Assembly: GCF_020535545.1 (NCBI RefSeq) | Contig: NZ_CP084752.1 | Coordinates: 3,313,501-3,377,500, forward strand | Direction: 5' to 3' | Length of the DNA: 64,000 nt | Source: Roseateles sp. XES5 | Lineage (GTDB): Bacteria > Pseudomonadota > Alphaproteobacteria > Rhizobiales > Rhizobiaceae | Shown here: positions 58,841 to 64,000 of the stretch, piece after piece | How the letters are laid out: each line of letters opens with the position of its first letter | Numbering within the stretch: the first letter of the stretch is position 1 | Translations under genes and position numbers: made by a program | The notes under the pieces: generated by a model | Told to the model about the DNA's origin: nothing | Seen by the model: the letters and a program-made list of their open reading frames with translations, nothing else | The model's database searches: none

Positions 58841-59847
58841 GCGCGCCGCGCATCGTCCATGGCGGCGGCATCGCCGCCGCTGCCGCGCGCTTCGGTGGCC
58901 GGCCTGAGGATTGGCTGGACCTTTCCACCGGCATCAACCCCAATCCCGTCGCCGTTCCCGCGGTCGATATCGCTGCCTGGCATCGCCTGCCGGACCGGCA
59001 CCGGCAGGATGCGGCCCGGGCGGCTGCCGCGCGGTATTACAACACGCCGAAGGCCTTGCCGCTGCCCGTTCCCGGCACGCAGTCCGTCATCCAGCTCCTG
59101 CCGCGTCTCGTCGCTGCCGGCCGCCGCGCCGCCGTGCTCGTTCCGACCTATGGCGAATATGCCCGGGTGCTTGGCAATGCCGGCATCGCGGTGGATCCTA
59201 TCGACAGTCTCGATGGCGTCACCGAGGCCCATGGCCTCGTCGTCGTCGTCAACCCGAACAATCCCGACGGCCGTCTGTTCTCGCGGGACGACCTGCTCGC
59301 CCTTCACGCCCGCGTTCACGCACAGGGCGGTCTCATCGTCGTCGACGAGGCCTTCGGCGACATGCGCCCGGATGGCTGCATCGCGCCGCTCACCGGTGGC
59401 GGCATGCCGGGCCTGCTCGTCTTCCGCTCCTTCGGCAAGTTCTTCGGCCTTGCCGGCCTGCGCCTCGGCTTCGTGGTGGGCGAGGCGGCGGTGCTCGACC
59501 GCATTGAGGACGGGCTCGGCCCCTGGGCCGTTTCCGGTCCGGCGCTGACCATCGCCACGACACTCATGGCGGGTGACACCGGCGCCATCCGCCGGGACAT
59601 CGCGCTGCGCAAGGCCGCGCTCGATCGGGTGCTGTCCTCTGCCGGTCTTTCGATCCTCGGCGGTACGGATCTCTTCTCGCTGGTCGATCATGAGGACGCC
59701 GCTGCCCTGCAGGAAGGGCTTTGCCGCCATCACATCCTGGTACGTCCGTTCGACTACAATGCCCGCTGGCTGCGCTTCGGCCTTGCGCCCGACGCGGCGG
59801 GCGACGCCCGGCTGGCTGCGGCGCTTGTCGCGACAAGGGGCGGGTAA
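58837..59847 (+). CDS. cobC: Aminotransferase-fold L-threonine-O-3-phosphate decarboxylase (CobC)
   Basis: A 336-aa PLP enzyme related to histidinol-phosphate aminotransferase, which makes (R)-1-amino-2-propanol phosphate for the corrin side chain. Seen are DWLDLSTGINPNPVAVPA at the N-terminus, VNPNNPDGRLFSRDDLL, VVDEAFGDM and the PLP lysine in RSFGKFFGLAGLRLGF. It overlaps cobB by four bases and is one base before cobD, whose product uses the aminopropanol. Confidence 0.93.
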   Translation: MSAPRIVHGGGIAAAAARFGGRPEDWLDLSTGINPNPVAVPAVDIAAWHRLPDRHRQDAARAAAARYYNTPKALPLPVPGTQSVIQLLPRLVAAGRRAAVLVPTYGEYARVLGNAGIAVDPIDSLDGVTEAHGLVVVVNPNNPDGRLFSRDDLLALHARVHAQGGLIVVDEAFGDMRPDGCIAPLTGGGMPGLLVFRSFGKFFGLAGLRLGFVVGEAAVLDRIEDGLGPWAVSGPALTIATTLMAGDTGAIRRDIALRKAALDRVLSSAGLSILGGTDLFSLVDHEDAAALQEGLCRHHILVRPFDYNARWLRFGLAPDAAGDARLAAALVATRGG

Positions 59848-59848
59848 T

Positions 59849-60829
59849 ATGGCAGAGACGCTGGTCATCCTCTTCCTTGCGCTCGTGCTGGATCGTCTCG
59901 TCGGCGACCCGGATGCACTGTGGCGGCGCGTGCCGCATCCCGTCGTGCTGTTCGGCAAGGCGATCGGCGTGATCGACCGCCTCTTCAACGAAAAGCGCCT
60001 TTCGGCCGAAACCAAGCGCTTCAACGGCGCGGCCGGCATTGCCGGCCTGCTCGCCGCCAGCGTCTTCCTCGGCTTCCTGCTGCATCGGGTCCTTGCACCG
60101 TTCGGCCTCGTCGGCGCGCTGGTCGAGACGGTTATCGTCGCCATCTTCCTTGCGCAGAAGAGCCTGCACGATCACGTTCTTGCCGTCTCCACCGGTCTCA
60201 AGCAGGGCGGTATCGAGGGCGGGCGGCAGGCCGTGTCGATGATCGTCGGGCGCGATCCGGCGACGCTGGACGAGCCGGCGATCTGCCGGGCCGGCATCGA
60301 GAGCCTCGCCGAGAATTTCTCCGACGGCGTCGTCGCCCCGGCGCTCTGGTATGCGGTGTTCGGCCTTCCGGGCCTCTTCGCCTACAAGATGCTGAACACG
60401 GCCGATTCGATGATCGGCCACAAGAATGCGAAATATCTCGAATTCGGCTGGGCGTCCGCCCGGCTGGACGATCTCGCCAACTGGCCGGCGGCCCGGCTGT
60501 CCATCCTGTTCCTCGCCGCCGGCGCATGGCTGGCGAAGGGCAGGGCGGCCGCGCGCCTTGCGGTCGGCACGGCGCTGCGGGATGCGGGCCTGCACCGTTC
60601 GCCCAACTCCGGCTGGCCGGAAGCGGCCATGGCCGGCGCGCTCGGCATCGGCCTTGCCGGCCCCCGCATCTATGGCGGCACGCGGGTCGACGAACCGATG
60701 ATGAATGCCAGCGGCCGCACCGTCGCGACTGTCGCCGACATCGACCTTTCGCTTCGTATCTTTTCCTATGCCTGCGCTGCTCTTGCGGCCGCGGTATTGA
60801 TCGCAGCACTTCCGGCCGCTTTGCTTTGA
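59849..60829 (+). CDS. cobD: Adenosylcobinamide-phosphate synthase (CobD/CbiB)
   Basis: A 326-aa membrane protein that attaches aminopropanol (phosphate) to adenosylcobyric acid. Family landmarks are LDRLVGDPDALWRRVPHPVV near 14-33, RDPATLDEPAICRAGIESLA, ENFSDGVVAPALWYAVFGL and YKMLNTADSMIGHKN. Four or five membrane spans are visible. It ends the cobE-A-B-C-D operon. The start at 59849 is one base after cobC's stop. Confidence 0.95.
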   Translation: MAETLVILFLALVLDRLVGDPDALWRRVPHPVVLFGKAIGVIDRLFNEKRLSAETKRFNGAAGIAGLLAASVFLGFLLHRVLAPFGLVGALVETVIVAIFLAQKSLHDHVLAVSTGLKQGGIEGGRQAVSMIVGRDPATLDEPAICRAGIESLAENFSDGVVAPALWYAVFGLPGLFAYKMLNTADSMIGHKNAKYLEFGWASARLDDLANWPAARLSILFLAAGAWLAKGRAAARLAVGTALRDAGLHRSPNSGWPEAAMAGALGIGLAGPRIYGGTRVDEPMMNASGRTVATVADIDLSLRIFSYACAALAAAVLIAALPAALL

Positions 60830-60981
60830 GCGCCGGGGCATCCGGTCACTAAAATTTTACGCCTTAACTTCGTTTTCTTTTCGCCACCCCCGTCAATATT
60901 GCGGAAGGCTGAAACGTCTATATTCTGTCTCGCTGTGAGACATGGCGTTGAAGCCATGCACAATCGAATAGAGGGGAAGTC

Positions 60982-61410
60982 ATGCGTACCTTATTTGCGA
61001 CCACGGTCGCATTCCTTCTTGTCCTGTTTCAGACCGAGGCTGCACTGTCCGCGAATCTGGTCGCGCAGGTCAGTCTTTCTTCGCAAACCATGACCGTTAC
61101 TCAGAACGGTATCGTAAAACACCGCTGGTCGGTGTCGACGGGCCGCAAGGGCTACGGCACGCCGACGGGGAGCTGGTCGGCGAAGTGGGCCTCGCGCAAC
61201 CACCGTTCGCGCAAGTACAACAACGCGCCGATGCCCTTCGCGATCTTCTTCAAGGGCGGATATGCGGTGCATGCGACCTACGAGACCAAGCGTCTCGGCC
61301 GTCCGGCGTCCCATGGCTGCGTGCGGCTGTCGCCGAACAATGCGGCGACCTTCTACCAGCTGGCGAACCGCAACGGGCTCTCCAACACGCGCATCGTCAT
61401 CACGCGGTAG
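60982..61410 (+). CDS. L,D-transpeptidase (YkuD family)
   Basis: A 142-aa exported protein with a signal peptide (FATTVAFLLVLFQTEAALSA). The YkuD catalytic motif is visible as HATYETKRLGRPASHGCVRL, with the active cysteine in SHGCVRL. It would crosslink peptidoglycan or attach proteins to it in the periplasm. Small size and single domain are common for rhizobial members. Convergent with the fnrN gene, 1 base apart at the stops. Confidence 0.92.
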   Translation: MRTLFATTVAFLLVLFQTEAALSANLVAQVSLSSQTMTVTQNGIVKHRWSVSTGRKGYGTPTGSWSAKWASRNHRSRKYNNAPMPFAIFFKGGYAVHATYETKRLGRPASHGCVRLSPNNAATFYQLANRNGLSNTRIVITR

Positions 61411-61411
61411 C

Positions 61412-62137
61412 TCAATCGTTGCCGGCGTAGCGCATCAGCCGGTCCATGTCGGGAACGGTGACATGCCGGTTGTTCTCGATGCGGATGACGTTTTCCTTGC
61501 GCAGCTTGGTGAACTGCCGGCTGACGGTCTCGATCGTCAGCCCGAGGAAATCGGCGATATCGGCGCGTGACAGCGGCAGGTCGAAGGTCGACATGTCGAC
61601 GCTCTCGGGGTCGATATGGGTGGCGATGAGATAGAGGAAGCTCGCCACCTTCTCCTGCGCGGTCTTGCGGCCGAGCGTCAGCATCCAGTCGCGTGCCTCG
61701 TCCAGTTCCTTCAGCGCCTGACGGTGCAGCTTGTGTTCCAGTTCCGGCGTCTTCTTGACGAGACGGTCGAGCACGTTGCGCGGGAAGTTGCAGACTTCGC
61801 TTTCGGTCGCGGCTTCCGCGGTGATTGCGCTCTCTTCGAGGAAGGGGCGGCCGAGGAAATCGGGGGCGAACTGCAGGCCGACGATCTGCTGGCGGCCGTC
61901 CGCCATCACCTTCGTCAGCTTCACGACGCCGCGCATGATGTTGGAATAGTTGACGATGGTCTCGCCCTGGCCGATCACCTCGGCACCCGTGTCCAGCCGG
62001 TGGCGGACGGAATGCTTGTTCAACTCCGTGAGCTGTTCTGCCGTCAGCGCGCCGCACACGCCGCCATGGCGCGCCTCGCAGGCACGGCAGACCAGCGGAA
62101 TGTCGGAGTTATGGATATCCTGGCGGCGAACTTCCAT
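61412..62137 (-). CDS. fnrN: FNR-type oxygen-sensing regulator (FnrN)
   Basis: A 241-aa Crp/Fnr regulator. The N-terminal cysteines C17, C20 and C28 with the internal C116 are the ligands of the oxygen-labile [4Fe-4S] cluster. The effector fold is followed by the HTH (about 190-222, LSRADIADFLGLTIETVSRQ with RQFTKL). In rhizobia FnrN and FixK-type proteins control microaerobic genes, including hemN. It is divergent from hemN and shares the 209-base gap that holds a perfect FNR box. I start at the ATG at 62137, as upstream codons do not fit the family. Confidence 0.93.
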   Translation of the reverse strand: MEVRRQDIHNSDIPLVCRACEARHGGVCGALTAEQLTELNKHSVRHRLDTGAEVIGQGETIVNYSNIMRGVVKLTKVMADGRQQIVGLQFAPDFLGRPFLEESAITAEAATESEVCNFPRNVLDRLVKKTPELEHKLHRQALKELDEARDWMLTLGRKTAQEKVASFLYLIATHIDPESVDMSTFDLPLSRADIADFLGLTIETVSRQFTKLRKENVIRIENNRHVTVPDMDRLMRYAGND

Positions 62138-62282
62138 ATCGGTTCTTCCTTTCGCCTGGCGGCTGACGGCGCAACAATGCCGTGCTACCGCACGTAGGCA
62201 TGAACATAAAGCGTGCCGCCTCGCGGCAAAATAGCGCTTCCTGACTATTGTCAAATCCTAGCGCACCCGTTCGGGCTTTCAC

Positions 62283-62296
62283 TTGATCAAAATCAA
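62283..62296. promoter_or_regulatory. FNR/anaerobox binding site
   Basis: TTGATCAAAATCAA is a perfect match to TTGAT-N4-ATCAA. It lies 51 bases before the hemN ATG, a position fit for activation, and 146 bases before the fnrN start on the other strand. Reports on rhizobial fnrN/hemN pairs show such boxes control hemN and fnrN autoregulation. Confidence 0.88.
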
Positions 62297-62346
62297 ATGG
62301 CGACGATCGTTTCGGGTTTATTTGCCTTGCGAGCAAGGAGACACCC

Positions 62347-63696
62347 ATGCAGGACGCACTCGTCGAACGCCTTTCATCGCCGGTTCCGCGCTATACCAGC
62401 TATCCGACAGCCCCGCATTTCAACGAAGGTATCGGTGCCGAGGCCTATGCGGATTGTCTTGGAAAGCTCGGGCGCGCGAATCGCCTGTCACTTTACGCGC
62501 ATATTCCCTATTGCGACCGCCTCTGCTGGTTCTGTGCCTGTCACACCAAGCAGACGCTGCGCTACGAGCCCGTCGAGGCCTATCTGAAGGGGCTCCATGC
62601 CGAGATCGCCGCCATCGGCAGCCGCGTGTCGCGCGATGCCCCCGTGACGGCGCTGCATTTCGGCGGCGGTTCGCCGACCCTGCTGCGACCGGACGACATG
62701 ATCGCGCTGAAGGCCCGTCTCGAAGCGGGCTTCACCTTCGCCACTGACGCGGAAATCTCCGTCGAGATGGATCCGAACGATCTCGACGAGGCCCGTCACG
62801 ATGCACTGGCCGCCATCGGCATGACCCGCGCCAGTCTCGGCATCCAGGACTTCGATCCGAAGGTGCAGACGGCGATCAACCGTATCCAGACCTTCGAGCA
62901 GACGCGCGGCGTGGTGGAGGCGGCGCGGGCGCGGGGCGTGCGCTCGGTCAATTGCGACATTCTCTACGGCCTGCCGTACCAGACGATGGAAACCCTCGCG
63001 GAGACCGTGCGCGCCGTCATTTCCCTCATGCCCGACCGCATCGCGCTTTTCGGCTATGCGCATGTGCCGTGGATGAAGAAGCACCAGACGATGATCGACG
63101 AGGCGGCGCTGCCGGGTGTCGTCGCGCGTTTCGCCCAGATGGCGATGGCGGCGGAGATGCTGGTCGCCGCCGGCTATGAGGCCGTCGGCATCGATCATTT
63201 CGCCCTTCCGGCCGACCGGCTCGCGGTCGCCGCCCGCAGCGGCACGCTGCGCCGCAATTTCCAGGGCTATACGGACGACCAGGCCGATGCCCTGATCGGC
63301 CTCGGTGCGTCGGCCATCGGCCAACTGCCGGAGGGGTATTTCCAGAACATGCCGGCGACGGGCGAATACCTGCGCCGGACGGAGGAGGGCGGTCTTGCGG
63401 TGGTGCGCGGTTACGCGTTGACCGGGGAGGACCGCGCCCGCGCCTTCGTCATCGAGAAGGTCATGTGCGATTTCGGCTTTTCCTTTGCCGATCTCTCCGC
63501 CCGGCACCCGGCCTTCGCGCCGCTGATCAAGGGCGAAGCCACCGGCTTTGCCGCGGCCGACCGGGACGGTCTTTGCCGCATCGAGGACGGCGGCTTTTTC
63601 CTGACGGCGACCGGCCGGCCGTTCGCGCGCACCGTCGCGGCGGTCTTCGACGCGCACCTTGCGAGCGGGCGCGGGCGGCATTCCATCGCGGTGTGA
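62347..63696 (+). CDS. hemN: Oxygen-independent coproporphyrinogen III oxidase (HemN)
   Basis: A 449-aa radical SAM enzyme that decarboxylates coproporphyrinogen III to protoporphyrinogen IX without oxygen. The cluster ligands are C56, C60 and C63 in HIPYCDRLCWFCACHTKQT, with the HemN-specific extra C65. Further landmarks are LHFGGGSPTLLRPDDM and EMDPNDLDEARHDALAAIG. Microaerobic expression is expected from the FNR box upstream. Corrin and haem share the uroporphyrinogen branch, so its presence beside the cob genes is sensible. Confidence 0.96.
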   Translation: MQDALVERLSSPVPRYTSYPTAPHFNEGIGAEAYADCLGKLGRANRLSLYAHIPYCDRLCWFCACHTKQTLRYEPVEAYLKGLHAEIAAIGSRVSRDAPVTALHFGGGSPTLLRPDDMIALKARLEAGFTFATDAEISVEMDPNDLDEARHDALAAIGMTRASLGIQDFDPKVQTAINRIQTFEQTRGVVEAARARGVRSVNCDILYGLPYQTMETLAETVRAVISLMPDRIALFGYAHVPWMKKHQTMIDEAALPGVVARFAQMAMAAEMLVAAGYEAVGIDHFALPADRLAVAARSGTLRRNFQGYTDDQADALIGLGASAIGQLPEGYFQNMPATGEYLRRTEEGGLAVVRGYALTGEDRARAFVIEKVMCDFGFSFADLSARHPAFAPLIKGEATGFAAADRDGLCRIEDGGFFLTATGRPFARTVAAVFDAHLASGRGRHSIAV

Positions 63697-63711
63697 GGCG
63701 GGCTCGAGCCC

Positions 63712-63727
63712 TGTTGCGCGCGCAACA
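63712..63727. terminator. Short palindrome after hemN
   Basis: TGTTGCGCGCGCAACA is a perfect 16-base palindrome 15 bases after the hemN stop. It is too short and lacks a T-run for a confident terminator. Confidence 0.3.
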
Positions 63728-63825
63728 CAGCTTCGCGCATCATGCAGGGCCCTCATCAACCCCATTGGCAATCGCATCGGATTTCCATATAGGATCGCCC
63801 AACTATAGATTCATGAGGTATGGGC

Positions 63826-64000
63826 GTGACTGCTACATTCGACAAGGTTGCCGACATCATTGCTGAGACGAGCGAGATCGATCGCGAGACGATTACGCCG
63901 GACAGCCACACGATCGACGATCTCGGCATCGACAGCCTGGACTTCCTCGACATCGTTTTCGCGATCGACAAGGAATTCGGCATCAAGATCCCGCTGGAAA
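63826..64000 (+). CDS. acpXL: Acyl carrier protein AcpXL (truncated by window end)
   Basis: The first 58 codons of an acyl carrier protein. The phosphopantetheine attachment site is [12 protein letters not shown]. The start [20 protein letters not shown] matches the rhizobial AcpXL, the special carrier for very-long-chain (C28) hydroxy acyl groups of lipid A. GAGG lies seven bases before the GTG at 63826, so I prefer this over the ATG at 63820. The 3' end is outside the window. Confidence 0.88.
   Translation, partial: MTATFDKVADIIAETSEIDRETITPDSHTIDDLGIDSLDFLDIVFAIDKEFGIKIPLE

Noticed and set aside
1..64000. CRISPR arrays, tRNA and rRNA genes, insertion sequences
   Set aside because: No regularly spaced direct repeats, no recognisable tRNA or rRNA segments and no transposase frames were seen on reading both strands; short tRNAs could still be missed without a scan.

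Overview
The window looks like a chromosomal segment of a GC-rich alphaproteobacterium of the Rhizobiaceae (Ensifer, Rhizobium or Shinella type). The evidence is an AcpXL-type acyl carrier protein, the aerobic cob gene set with rhizobial naming, CbtAB under a cobalamin riboswitch, an FnrN-type regulator beside hemN, several DUF1127 mini-proteins, rhizobial intergenic palindromic repeats (17943-18047, 36790-36895), and a rpsU gene starting with TTG next to a cold-shock gene. No rRNA, tRNA, CRISPR array, transposase or integrase was recognised. Genus and species cannot be fixed from the sequence alone.

Layout. 0.4-13.9 kb is general accessory and stress material: two cold-shock proteins, a spermidine-synthase-like protein, a fatty acid desaturase, an orphan BrnA-type antitoxin, ribosomal protein S21, a decayed remnant that looks like the 3' end of dnaE2, a DUF924 protein, a large MscS channel, and a pair of related tandem-receiver proteins of which the second carries a GGDEF domain. 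14.0-18.4 kb holds a GlxA/GbdR-like AraC regulator, a GNAT protein, a LysR regulator with two DUF1127 genes, and two small secreted proteins.

18.5-29.3 kb is the most interesting locus: an apparently complete corrinoid-dependent methyl-transfer system. It encodes a non-pyrrolysine MttB/MtgB-type methyltransferase, a corrinoid protein, a methyl-corrinoid/tetrahydrofolate methyltransferase and an ASKHA ferredoxin-type corrinoid reactivator. With them are MetF, a MetV-like cysteine-rich partner, a formyltransferase, a DUF1638 protein, a 'virulence factor' domain protein and a QueG-like Fe-S protein. The likely role, by inference, is aerobic demethylation of a quaternary amine such as glycine betaine or proline betaine, with the methyl group passed to tetrahydrofolate and oxidised. 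At 37.4-41.7 kb a betaine-homocysteine methyltransferase and a quaternary-amine ABC transporter give an uptake route and a second betaine demethylation route.

29.4-37.2 kb mixes a phosphodiester glycosidase, an ECF sigma factor paired with a VWA-domain membrane protein, a second LysR/DUF1127 pair, a DauR-like regulator coupled to an aminotransferase, and small DUF proteins. 42.9-60.8 kb is largely cobalamin biosynthesis and cobalt uptake: cobQ, riboswitch, cbtB, cbtA, cobU/P, cobW, cobN, cobO, then cobE, cobA, cobB, cobC, cobD. Thus cofactor supply lies beside a cofactor-using pathway. cobN is interrupted by a short palindromic repeat that shifts its frame. The window ends with an L,D-transpeptidase, fnrN, hemN under a perfect FNR box, and a truncated acpXL.
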